Shown here: positions 24,419-36,553 of the stretch, in pieces
Layout of the letters: each line of letters opens with the position of its first letter
How positions within the stretch are numbered: position 1 is the stretch's first letter
DNA from: Pontederia crassipes
Lineage: Eukaryota; Streptophyta; Magnoliopsida; Commelinales; Pontederiaceae
Assembly (NCBI GenBank): GCA_030549335.1
Contig: CM060198.1
Location: forward strand, 38,077,853-38,141,852
Direction of reading: 5' to 3'
Length of the DNA: 64,000 bases
Notes under the pieces: generated by a model
Databases searched by the model: none
What the model saw: only the letters and a program-made list of their open reading frames with translations
Told to the model about the DNA's origin: nothing
Translations under genes and position numbers: made by a program

Positions 24419-27082
24419 ATCTTTAGAACTTTAACTCTATTTCAAACCGAAGTTGAACCGTTACAATCAAAGATAACGCTCTTGGGGATTAGAGTCTTAG
24501 AGTTAGGTTCAAAGCTATAAGTTATAGATACTTATTACAACCTTTGGGTGTCCTAAGAGGTGATAGATCTTTAGAACTTTAACTCTATTTCAAACCGAAG
24601 TTGAACCGTTACAATCAAAGATAACGCTCTTGGGGATTAGAGTCTTAGAGTTAGGTTCAAAGCTATAAGTTATAGATACTTATTACAACCTTTGGGTGTC
24701 CTAAGAGGTGATAGAGCTACAGAACTTTAACTCTATTTCAAACCGAAGTTGAACCGTTACAATCAAAGATAACGCTCTTGGGGATTAGAGTCTTAGAGTT
24801 AGGTTCAAAGCAATAAGTGATAGATACTTATGACATCCTTTGGGTGTCCTAAGAGGTGATAGAGTTTCAGAACTTTAACTCTATTTCAAACCGAAGTTGA
24901 ACCGTTACAATCAAATATAACGCTCTTTGGGATTAGAGTCTTAGAGATAGATTCAAAGCAATAAGTTATATATACTTATTACAACCTTTGGGTGTCCTAA
25001 GAGGTGATAGATCTTTAGAACTTTAACTCTATTTCAAACCTAAGTTGAACCGTTACAATCAAAGATAACGCTCTTGGGGATTAGAGTCTTAGAGTTAGGT
25101 TCAAAGCTATAAGTTATGGATACTTATTACAACCCTTGGGTGTCCTAAGAGGTGATAGATCTTTAGAACTTTAACTCTATTTCAAACCGAAGTTGAACCG
25201 TTACAATCAAAGATAACGCTCTTGGGGATTAGAGTCTTAGAGTTAGGTTCAAAGCAATAAGTTATAGATACTTATTACAACTTTTGGGTGTCCTAAGAGG
25301 TGATAGATCTTTAGAACTTTAACTCTATTTCAAACCGAAGTTGAACCGTTACAATCAAAGATAACGCTCTTGGGGATTAGAGTCTTAGAGTTAGGTTCAA
25401 AGCTATAAGTTATAGATACTTATTACAACCTTTGGGTGTCCTAAGAGGTGATAGAGCTTCAGAACTTTAACTCTATTTCAAACCGAAGTTGAACCGTTAC
25501 AATCAAAGATAACGCTCTTGGGGATTAGAGTCTTAGAGTTAGGTTCAAAGCTATAAGTTATAGATACTTATGACATCCTTTGGGTGTCCTAAGAGGTGAT
25601 AGATCTTTAGAACTTTAACTCTATTTCAAACCGAAGTTGAACCGTTACAATCAAAGATAACGCTCTTTGGGATTAGAGTCTTAGAGATAGATTCAAAGCA
25701 ATAAGTTATATATACTTATTACAACCTTTGGGTGTCCTAAGAGGTGATAGATCTTCAGAACTTTAACTCTATTTCAAACCGAAGTTGAACCGTTACAATC
25801 AAAGATAACGCTCTTGGGGATTAGAGTCTTAGAGTTAGGTTCAAAGCTATAAGTGATAGATACTTATTACAACCTTTGGGTGTCCTAAGAGGTGATAGAG
25901 CTTCAGAACTTTAACTCTATTTCAAACCGAAGTTGAACCGTTACAATCAAAGATAGCGCTCTTGGGGATTAGAGACTTAGAGTTAGGTTGAAAGCTATAA
26001 GTTATAGATACTTATGACATCCTTTGGGTGTCCTAAGAGGTGATAGATCTTTAGAACTTTAACTCTATTTCAAACCTAAGTTGAACCGTTACAATCAAAG
26101 ATAACGCTCTTGGTGATTAGAGTCTTAGAGTTAGGTTCAAAGCAATAAGTTATAGATACTTATTACAACCTTTGGGTGTTCTAAGAGGTGATAGATCTTT
26201 AGAACTTTAACTCTATTTCAAACCGAAGTTGAACCGTTACAATCAAAGATAACGCTCTTGGGGATTAGAGTCTTAGAGTTAGGTTCAAAGCAATAAGTTA
26301 TAGATACTTATTACAACCTTTGGGTGTCCTAAGAGGTGATAGATCTTTAGAACTTTAACTCTATTTCAAACCGAAGTTGAACCGTTACAATCAAAGATAA
26401 CGCTCTTGGGGATTAGAGTCTTAGAGTTAGGTTCAAAGCTATAAGTTATAGATACTTATTACAACCTTTGGGTGTCCTAAGAGGTGATAGGGCTTCAGAA
26501 CTTTAACTCTATTTCAAACCGAAGTTGAACCGTTACAATCAAAGATAACGCTCTTGGGGATTAGAGTCTTAGAGTTAGGTTCAAAGCTATAAGTTATAGA
26601 TACTTATTACAACCTTTGGGTGTCCTAAGAGGTGATAGAGCTTCAGAACTTTAACTCTATTTCAAACCGAAGTTGAACCGTTACAATCAAAGATAACGCT
26701 CTTGGGGATTAGAGTCTTAGAGTTAGGTTCAAAGCAATAAGTGATAGATACTTATGACATCCTTTGGGTGTCCTAAGAGGTGATAGAGCTTCAGAACTTT
26801 AACTCTATTTCAAACCGAAGTTGAACCGTTACAATCAAAGATAACGCTCTTTGGGATTAGAGTCTTAGAGATAGATTCAAAGCAATAAGTTATATATACT
26901 TATTACAACCTTTGGGTGTCCTAAGAGGTGATAGATCTTTAGAACTTTAACTCTATTTCAAACCGAAGTTGAACCGTTACAATCAAAGATAACGCTCTTG
27001 GGGATTAGAGTCTTAGAGTTAGGTTCAAAGCTATAAGTTATAGATACTTATTACAACCTTTGGGGGTCCTAAGAGGTGATAG
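24419..27082. repeat. Second copy of the U0 block, 18 monomers
   Basis: Base 24419 aligns to base 1 and the match runs on through U4 against U1. Private markers pair up: agctacagaac at 297 and 24715, the M41-type monomers at 445/24863, 1185/25603 and 3257/26787, agatagcgct at 2421 and 25951, and tgggggtcct at 3531 and 27061. The copy is six monomers shorter than the left one. One visible difference is atcttcagaac at 25751, where the left copy reads atctttagaac. Confidence 0.9.
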
Positions 27083-27822
27083 AGCTTCAGAACTTTAACT
27101 CTATTTCAAACCGAAGTTGAACCGTTACAATCAAAGATAACGCTCTTGGGGATTAGAGTCTTAGAGTTAGGTTGAAAGCTATAAGTTATAGATACTTATG
27201 ACATCCTTTGGGTGTCCTAAGAGGTGATAGATCTTTAGAACTTTAACTCTATTTCAAACCTAAGTTGAACCGTTACAATCAAAGATAACGCTCTTGGGGA
27301 TTAGAGTCTTAGAGTTAGGTTCAAAGCAATAAGTTATAGATACTTATTACAACCTTTGGGTGTTCTAAGAGGTGATAGATCTTTAGAACTTTAACTCTAT
27401 TTCAAACCGAAGTTGAACCGTTACAATCAACGATAACGCTCTTGGGGATTAGAGTCTTAGAGTTAGGTTCAAAGCAATAAGTTATAGATACTTATTACAA
27501 CCTTTGGGTGTCCTAAGAGGTGATAGATCTTTAGAACTTTAACTCTATTTCAAACTGAAGTTGAACCGTTACAATCAAAGATAACGCTCTTGGGGATTAG
27601 AGTCTTAGAGTTAGGTTCAAAGCTATAAGTTATAGATACTTATTACAACCTTTGGGTGTCCTAAGAGGTGATAGGGCTTTAGAACTTTAACTCTATTTCA
27701 AACCGAAGTTGAACCGTTACAATCAAAGATAACGCTCTTGGGGATTAGAGTCTTAGAGTTAGGTTCAAAGCTATAAGTTATAGATACTTATGACATCCTT
27801 TGGGTGTCCTAAGAGGTGATAG

Positions 27823-30337
27823 ATCTTTAGAACTTTAACTCTATTTCAAACCTAAGTTGAACCGTTACAATCAAAGATAACGCTCTTGGGGATTAGAGTC
27901 TTAGAGTTAGGTTCAAAGCAATAAGTTATAGATACTTATTACAACCTTTGGGTGTTCTAAGAGGTGATAGATCTTTAGAACTTTAACTCTATTTCAAACC
28001 GAAGTTGAACCGTTACAATCAAAGATAACGCTCTTGGGGATTAGAGTCTTAGAGTTAGGTTCAAAGTTATAAGTTATAGATACTTATGACATCCTTTGGG
28101 TATCCTAAGAGGTGATAGATCTTTAGAACTTTAACTCTTTTTCAAACCTAAGTTGAACCGTTACAATCAAAGATAACGCTCTTGGGGATTAGAGTCTTAG
28201 AGTTAGGTTCAAAGCTATAAGTTATAGATACTTATTACAACCTTTGGGTGTCCTAAGAGGTGATAGATCTTTAGAACTTTAACTCTATTTCAAACCGAAG
28301 TTGAACCGTTACAATCAAAGATAACGCTCTTGGGGATTAGAGTCTTAGAGTTAGGTTCAAAGCAATGAGTGATAGATACTTATGACATCCTTTGGGTGTC
28401 CTAAGAGGTGATAGATCTTTAAAACTTTAACTCTATTTCAAACCGAAATTAAACCGTTACAATCAAAGATAACGCTCTTGGGGATTAGAGTCTTAGAGTT
28501 AGGTTCAAAGCTATAAGTTATAGATACTTATTACAACCTTTGGGTGTCCTAAGAGGTGATAGAGCTTCAGAACTTTAAATCTATTTCAAACCGAAGTTGA
28601 ACCGTTACAATCAAAGATAACGCTCTTGGGGATTAGAGTCTTAGAGTTAGGTTCAAAGCTATAAGTTATAGATACTTATGACATCCTTTGGGTGTCCTAA
28701 GAGGTGATAGATCTTTAGAACTTTAACTCTATTTCAAACCTAAGTTGAACCGTTACAATCAAAGATAACGCTCTTGGGGATTAGAGTCTTAGAGTTAGGT
28801 TCAAAGCAATAAGTTATAGATACTTATTACAACCTTTGGGTGTCCTAAGAGGTGATAGAGCTTTAGAATTTTAACTCTATTTCAAACCGAAGTTGAACCG
28901 TTACAATCAAAGATAACGCTCTTGGGGATTAGAGTCTTAGAGTTAGGTTCAAAGCTATAAGTTATAGATTCTTATGACATCCTTTGGGTGTCCTAAGAGG
29001 TGATAGATCTTTAGAACTTTAACTCTTTTTCAAACCTAAGTTGAACCGTTACAATCAAAGATAACGCTCTTGGGGATTAGAGTCTTAGAGTTAGGTTCAA
29101 AGCAATAAGTTATAGATACTTCTTACAACCTTTGGGTGTCCTAAGAGGTGATAGATCTTTAGAACTTTAACTCTATTTCAAACCGAAGTTGAACCGTTAC
29201 AATCAAAGATAACGCTCTTGGGGATTAGGGTCTTAGAGTTAGGTTCAAAGCAATAAGTGATAGATACTTATGACATCCTTTGGGTGTCGTAAGAGGTGAT
29301 AGAGCTTCAGAACTTTAACTCTATTACAACCGAAGTTGAACCGTTACAATCAAAGATAACGCTCTTGGAGATTAGAGTCTTACAGTTAGGTTCAAAGCTA
29401 TAAGTTATGGATACTTATTACAACCCTTGGGTGTCCTAAGAGGTGATAGATCTTTAGAACTTTAACTCTATTTCAAACCGAAGTTGAACCGTTACAATCA
29501 AAGATAACGCTCTTGGGGATTAGAGTCTTAGAGTTAGGTTCAAAGCTATAAGTTATGGATACTTATTACAACCCTTGGGTGTCCTAAGAGGTGATAGAGC
29601 TTCAGAACATTAACTCTATTTCGAACCGAAGTTGAACCGTTACAATCAAAGATAACGCTCTTGGGGATTAGAGTCTTAGAGTTAGGTTCAAAGCTATAAG
29701 TTATAGATACTTATTACAACCTTTGGGTGTCCTAAGAGGTGATAGGGCTTCAGAACTTTAACTCTATTTCAAACCGAAGTTGAACCGTTACAATCAAAGA
29801 TAACGCTCTTGGGGATTAGAGTCTTAGAGTTAGGTTCAAAGCTATAAGTTATAGATACTTATTACAAGCTTTGGGTGTCCTAAGAGGTGATAGATCTTTA
29901 GAACTTTAACTCTATTTCAAACCTAAGTTGAACCGTTACAATCAAAGATAACGCTCTTGGGGATTAGAGTCTTAGAGTTAGGTTCAAAGCAATAAGTTAT
30001 AGATACTTATTACAACCTTTGGGTGTCCTAAGAGGTGATAGATCTTTAGAACTTTAACTCTATTTCAAACCGAAGTTGAACCGTTACAATCAAAGATAAC
30101 GCTCTTGGGGATTAGAGTCTTAGAGTTAGGTTCAAAGCAATAAGTTATAGATACTTATTACAACCTTTGGGTGTCCTAAGAGGTGATAGATCTTTAGAAC
30201 TTTAACTCTATTTCAAACCGAAGTTGAACCGTTACAATCAAAGATAACGCTCTTGGGGATTAGAGTCTTAGAGTTAGGTTCAAAGCAATAAGTTATAGAT
30301 ACTTATTACAACCTTTGGGTGTCCTAAGAGGTGATAG
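27823..30337. repeat. 17-monomer block, first copy (2,515 bp)
   Basis: It runs from an M6 monomer through M16, the extra M26-like monomer and M17, then four altered monomers (29746, 29894, 30042, 30190). The monomer at 29746 opens like M18 but ends attacaagcttt, an ending otherwise private to M31, where U1 has gacatcc. The last two monomers are both gcaataag/attacaacc types and look alike, a local dimer. Paired markers with the second copy at a 2,515-bp step are gggtatcc (28101/30616), gcaatgag, gaacattaac (29605/32120) and AAGCTT (29866/32381). Confidence 0.9.
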
Positions 30338-32852
30338 ATCTTTAGAACTTTAACTCTATTTCAAACCTAAGTTGAACCGTTACAATCAAAGATAACGCTC
30401 TTGGGGATTAGAGTCTTAGAGTTAGGTTCAAAGCAATAAGTTATAGATACTTATTACAACCTTTGGGTGTTCTAAGAGGTGATAGATCTTTAGAACTTTA
30501 ACTCTATTTCAAACCGAAGTTGAACCGTTACAATCAAAGATAACGCTCTTGGGGATTAGAGTCTTAGAGTTAGGTTCAAAGTTATAAGTTATAGATACTT
30601 ATGACATCCTTTGGGTATCCTAAGAGGTGATAGATCTTTAGAACTTTAACTCTTTTTCAAACCTAAGTTGAACCGTTACAATCAAAGATAACGCTCTTGG
30701 GGATTAGAGTCTTAGAGTTAGGTTCAAAGCTATAAGTTATAGATACTTATTACAACCTTTGGGTGTCCTAAGAGGTGATAGATCTTTAGAACTTTAACTC
30801 TATTTCAAACCGAAGTTGAACCGTTACAATCAAAGATAACGCTCTTGGGGATTAGAGTCTTAGAGTTAGGTTCAAAGCAATGAGTGATAGATACTTATGA
30901 CATCCTTTGGGTGTCCTAAGAGGTGATAGATCTTTAAAACTTTAACTCTATTTCAAACCGAAATTAAACCGTTACAATCAAAGATAACGCTCTTGGGGAT
31001 TAGAGTCTTAGAGTTAGGTTCAAAGCTATAAGTTATAGATACTTATTACAACCTTTGGGTGTCCTAAGAGGTGATAGAGCTTCAGAACTTTAAATCTATT
31101 TCAAACCGAAGTTGAACCGTTACAATCAAAGATAACGCTCTTGGGGATTAGAGTCTTAGAGTTAGGTTCAAAGCTATAAGTTATAGATACTTATGACATC
31201 CTTTGGGTGTCCTAAGAGGTGATAGATCTTTAGAACTTTAACTCTATTTCAAACCTAAGTTGAACCGTTACAATCAAAGATAACGCTCTTGGGGATTAGA
31301 GTCTTAGAGTTAGGTTCAAAGCAATAAGTTATAGATACTTATTACAACCTTTGGGTGTCCTAAGAGGTGATAGAGCTTTAGAATTTTAACTCTATTTCAA
31401 ACCGAAGTTGAACCGTTACAATCAAAGATAACGCTCTTGGGGATTAGAGTCTTAGAGTTAGGTTCAAAGCTATAAGTTATAGATTCTTATGACATCCTTT
31501 GGGTGTCCTAAGAGGTGATAGATCTTTAGAACTTTAACTCTTTTTCAAACCTAAGTTGAACCGTTACAATCAAAGATAACGCTCTTGGGGATTAGAGTCT
31601 TAGAGTTAGGTTCAAAGCAATAAGTTATAGATACTTCTTACAACCTTTGGGTGTCCTAAGAGGTGATAGATCTTTAGAACTTTAACTCTATTTCAAACCG
31701 AAGTTGAACCGTTACAATCAAAGATAACGCTCTTGGGGATTAGGGTCTTAGAGTTAGGTTCAAAGCAATAAGTGATAGATACTTATGACATCCTTTGGGT
31801 GTCGTAAGAGGTGATAGAGCTTCAGAACTTTAACTCTATTACAACCGAAGTTGAACCGTTACAATCAAAGATAACGCTCTTGGAGATTAGAGTCTTACAG
31901 TTAGGTTCAAAGCTATAAGTTATGGATACTTATTACAACCCTTGGGTGTCCTAAGAGGTGATAGATCTTTAGAACTTTAACTCTATTTCAAACCGAAGTT
32001 GAACCGTTACAATCAAAGATAACGCTCTTGGGGATTAGAGTCTTAGAGTTAGGTTCAAAGCTATAAGTTATGGATACTTATTACAACCCTTGGGTGTCCT
32101 AAGAGGTGATAGAGCTTCAGAACATTAACTCTATTTCGAACCGAAGTTGAACCGTTACAATCAAAGATAACGCTCTTGGGGATTAGAGTCTTAGAGTTAG
32201 GTTCAAAGCTATAAGTTATAGATACTTATTACAACCTTTGGGTGTCCTAAGAGGTGATAGGGCTTCAGAACTTTAACTCTATTTCAAACCGAAGTTGAAC
32301 CGTTACAATCAAAGATAACGCTCTTGGGGATTAGAGTCTTAGAGTTAGGTTCAAAGCTATAAGTTATAGATACTTATTACAAGCTTTGGGTGTCCTAAGA
32401 GGTGATAGATCTTTAGAACTTTAACTCTATTTCAAACCTAAGTTGAACCGTTACAATCAAAGATAACGCTCTTGGGGATTAGAGTCTTAGAGTTAGGTTC
32501 AAAGCAATAAGTTATAGATACTTATTACAACCTTTGGGAGTCCTAAGAGGTGATAGATCTTTAGAACTTTAACTCTATTTCAAACCGAAGTTGAATCGTT
32601 ACAATCAAAGATAACGCTCTTGGGGATTAGAGTCTTAGAGTTAGGTTCAAAGCTATAAGTTATAGATACTTATTACAACCTTTGGGTGTCCTAAGAGGTG
32701 ATAGGGCTTCAGAACTTTAACTCTATTTCAAACCGAAGTTGAACCGTTACAATCAAAGATAACGCTCTTGGGGATTAGAGTCTTAGAGTTAGGTTCAAAG
32801 CTATAAGTTATAGATACTTATGACATCCTTTGGGTGTCCTAAGAGGTGATAG
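30338..32852. repeat. 17-monomer block, second copy (2,515 bp)
   Basis: This copy repeats the first almost base for base from M6 to the monomer at 32261, then differs in its last three monomers. 32409 has gggagtcc. 32557 has gaatcgtt and is gctataag type. 32705 is an M21-like ggcttcag/gacatcc monomer. The right edge then continues in normal U1 order (32853 on). The exchange that made the duplication thus joined an M21-like position back to M6, both of which neighbour similar gttataag monomers. Confidence 0.9.
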
Positions 32853-35800
32853 ATCTTTAGAACTTTAACTCTATTTCAAACCTAAGTTGAACCGTTACAA
32901 TCAAAGATAACGCTCTTGGGGATTAGAGTCTTAGAGTTAGGTTCAAAGCAATAAGTTATAGATACTTATTACAACCTTTGGGTGTTCTAAGAGGTGATAG
33001 ATCTTTAGAACTTTAACTCTATTTCAAACCGAAGTTGAACCGTTACAATCAAAGATAACGCTCTTGGGGATTAGAGTCTTAGAGTTAGGTTCAAAGTTAT
33101 AAGTTATAGATACTTATGACATCCTTTGGGTGTCCTAAGAGGTGATAGATCTTTAGAACTTTAACTCTTTTTCAAACCTAAGTTGAACCGTTACAATCAA
33201 AGATAACGCTCTTGGGGATTAGAGTCTTAGAGTTAGGTTCAAAGCTATAAGTTATAGATACTTATTACAACCTTTGGGTGTCCTAAGAGGTGATAGATCA
33301 TTAGAACTTTAACTCTATTTCAAACCGAAGTTGAACCGTTACAATCAAAGATAAACGCTCTTGGGGATTAGAGTCTTAGAGTTAGGTTCAAAGCAATAAG
33401 TGATAGATACTTATGACATCCTTTGGGTGTCCTAAGAGGTGATAGATCTTTAGAACTTTAACTCTATTTCAAACCGAAGTTGAACCGTTACAATCAAAGA
33501 TAACGCTCTTGGGGATTAGAGTCTTAGAGTTAGGTTCAAAGTTATAAGTTATAGATACTTATGACATCCTTTGGGTGTCCTAAGAGGTGATAGATCTTTA
33601 GAACTTTAACTCTTTTTCAAACCTAAGTTGAACCGTTACAATCAAAGATAACGCTCTTGGGGATTAGAGTCTTAGAGTTAGGTTCAAAGCAATAAGTTAT
33701 AGATACTTCTTACAACCTTTGGGTGTCCTAAGAGGTGATAGATCTTTAGAACTTTAACTCTATTTCAAACCGAAGTTGAACCGTTACAATCAAAGATAAC
33801 GCTCTTGGGGATTAGAGTCTTAGAGTTAGGTTCAAAGCAATAAGTGATAGATACTTATGACATCCTTTGGGTGTCCTAAGAGGTGATAGAGCTTCAGAAC
33901 TTTAACTCTATTTCAAACTGAAGTTGAACCGTTACAATCAAAGATAACGCTCTTGGAGATTAGAGTCTTACAGTTAGGTTCAAAGCTATAAGTTATGGAT
34001 ACTTATTACAACCCTTGGGTGTCCTAAGAGGTGATAGATCTTTAGAACTTTAACTCTATTTCAAACCGAAGTTGAACCGTTACAATCAAAGATAACGCTC
34101 TTGGGGATTAGAGTCTTAGAGTTAGGTTCAAAGCTATAAGTTATGGATACTTATTACAACCCTTGGGTGTCCTAAGAGGTGATAGAGCTTCAGAACTTTA
34201 ACTCTATTTCGAACCGAAGTTGAACCGTTACAATCAAAGATAACGCTCTTGGGGATTAGAGTCTTAGAGTTAGGTTCAAAGCAATAAGTTATAGATACTT
34301 ATTACAACCTTTGGGTGTCCTAAGAGGTGATAGATCTTTAGAACTTTAACTCTATTTCAAACCGAAGTTGAACCGTTACAATCAAAGATAACGCTCTTGG
34401 GGATTAGAGTTTTAGAGTTAGGTTCAAAGCTATAAGTTATAGATACTTATTACAACATTTGGGTGTCCTAAGAGGTGATAGAGCTTCAGAACTTTAACTC
34501 TATTTCAAACCGAAGTTGAACCGTTACAATCAAAGATAACGCTCTTGGGGATTAGAGTCTTAGAGTTAGGTTCAAAGCAATAAGTTATAGATACTTATTA
34601 CAACCTTTGGGTGTCCTAAGAGGTGATAGATCTTTAGAACTTTAACTCTTTTTCAAACCTAAGTTGAACCGTTACAATCAAAGATAACGCTCTTGGGGAT
34701 TAGAGTCTTAGAGTTAGGTTCAAAGCAATAAGTTATAGATACTTCTTACAACCTTTGGGTGTCCTAAGAGGTGATAGATCTTTTGAACTTTAACTCTATT
34801 TCAAACCGAAGTTGAACCATTACAATCAAAGATAACGCTCTTGGGGATTAGAGTCTTAGAGTTAGGTTCAAAGCTATAAGTTATAGATACTTATTACAAG
34901 CTTTGGGTGTCCTAAGAGGTGATAGAGCTTCAGAACTTTAACTCTATTTCAAACCGAAGTTGAACCGTTACAATCAAAGATAACGCTCTTGGGGATTAGA
35001 GTCTTAGAGTTAGGTTTAAAGCTAGAAGTTATAGATACTTATTACAACCTTTGGGTGTCCTAAGAGGTGATAGATCTTTAGAACTTTAACTCTATTTCAA
35101 ACCTAAGTTGAACCGTTACAATCAAAGATAACGCTCTTGGGGATTAGAGTCTTAGAGTTAGGTTCAAAGCTATAAGTTATGGATACTTATTACAACCCTT
35201 GGGTGTCCTAAGAGGTGATAGAGCTTCAGAACTTTAACTCTATTTCAAACCGAAGTTGAAACGTTACAATCAAAGATAACGCTCTTGGGGATTAGAGTCT
35301 TAGAGTTAGGTTCAAAGCAATAAGTTATAGATACTTATTACAACCTTTGGGTGTCCTAAGAGGTGATAGAGCTTCAGAACTTTAACTCTATTTCAAACCG
35401 AAGTTGAACCGTTACAATCAAAGATAACGCTCTTGGGGATTAGAGTCTTAGAGTTAGGTTCAAAGCTATAAGTTATAGATACTTATTACAACCTTTGGGT
35501 GTCCTAAGAGGTGATAGATCTTTAGAACTTTAACTCTATTTCAAACCGAAGTTGAACCGTTACAATCAAAGATAACGCTCTTGGGGATTAGAGTCTTAGA
35601 GTTAGGTTCAAAGCTATAAGTTATAGATACTTATGACATCCTTTGGGTGTCCTAAGAGGTGATAGATCTTTAGAACTTTAACTCTATTTCAAACCGAAGT
35701 TGAACCGTTACAATCAAAGATAACGCTCTTGGGGATTAGAGTCTTAGAGTTAGGTTCAAAGCTATAAGTTATAGATATTTATGACATCCTTTGGGTGTCC

Positions 35801-36553
35801 TAAGAGGTGATAGATCTTTAGAACTTTAACTCTATTTCAAACCTAAGTTGAACCGTTACAATCAAAGATAACGCTCTTGGGGATTAGAGTCTTAGAGTTA
35901 GGTTCAAAGCTATAAGTTATAGATACTTATTACAACCTTTGGGTGTCCTAAGAGGTGATAGGGCTTCAGAACTTTAACTCTATTTCAAATCGAAGTTGAA
36001 CCGTTACAATCAAAGATAACGCTCTTGGGGATTAGAGTCTTAGAGTTAGGTTCAAAGCTATAAGTTATAGATACTTATGACATCCTTTGGGTGTCCTAAG
36101 AGGTGATAGATCTTTAGAACTTTAACTCTATTTCAAACCGAAGTTGAACCGTTACAATCAAAGATAACGCTCTTGGGGATTAGAGTCTTAGAGTTAGGTT
36201 CAAAGCAATAAGTGATAGATACTTATGACATCCTTTGGGTGTCCTAAGAGGTGATAGAGCTTCAGAACTTTAACTCTATTTCAAACCGAAGTTGAACCGT
36301 TACAATCAAAGATAACGCTCTTTGGGATTAGAGTCTTAGAGATAGATTCAAAGCAATAAGTTATATATACTTATTACAACCTTTGGGTGTCCTAAGAGGT
36401 GATAGATCTTTAGAACTTTAACTCTATTTCAAACCGAAGTTGAACCGTTACAATCAAAGATAACGCTCTTGGGGATTAGAGTCTTAGAGTTAGGTTCAAA
36501 GCTATAAGTTATAGATACTTATTACAACCTTTGGGGGTCCTAAGAGGTGATAG

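Larger units (their letters stand above)
18500..27082. repeat. U3: HOR unit, 58 monomers, 8,583 bp
   Basis: The first 39 monomers (18500-24270) repeat the U2 order through M36, without the 9-monomer duplication. They include the 147-bp M2 (18648), the M23/M24 fusion (22347) and cccttcggtg in M26. A junction monomer (24271) follows, then 18 monomers (24419-27082) that match the left end of the window. M37-M39 of the normal unit are therefore replaced by a longer, differently ordered block before the final M40-M42. Few single-base differences from U2 are visible, for example attagggtc in M1 and gaaccctt in M31. Confidence 0.9.
27083..36553. repeat. U4: HOR unit, 64 monomers, 9,471 bp
   Basis: U4 matches U1 monomer for monomer except for a 17-monomer tandem duplication (27823-32852). 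It keeps the private U1 marks: ggctttag in M5 (27675), gggtatcc in M7 (27971), gcaatgag in M9, ccgaaattaaacc in M10, ctattacaacc in M16 and the 149-bp monomer at 33297. Offsets to U1 are 23,530 bp before and 26,045 bp after the duplicated part; the difference, 2,515 bp, equals the duplication length. Length changes are two 147-bp monomers (29303, 31818) and one of 149 bp (33297). Confidence 0.92.
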
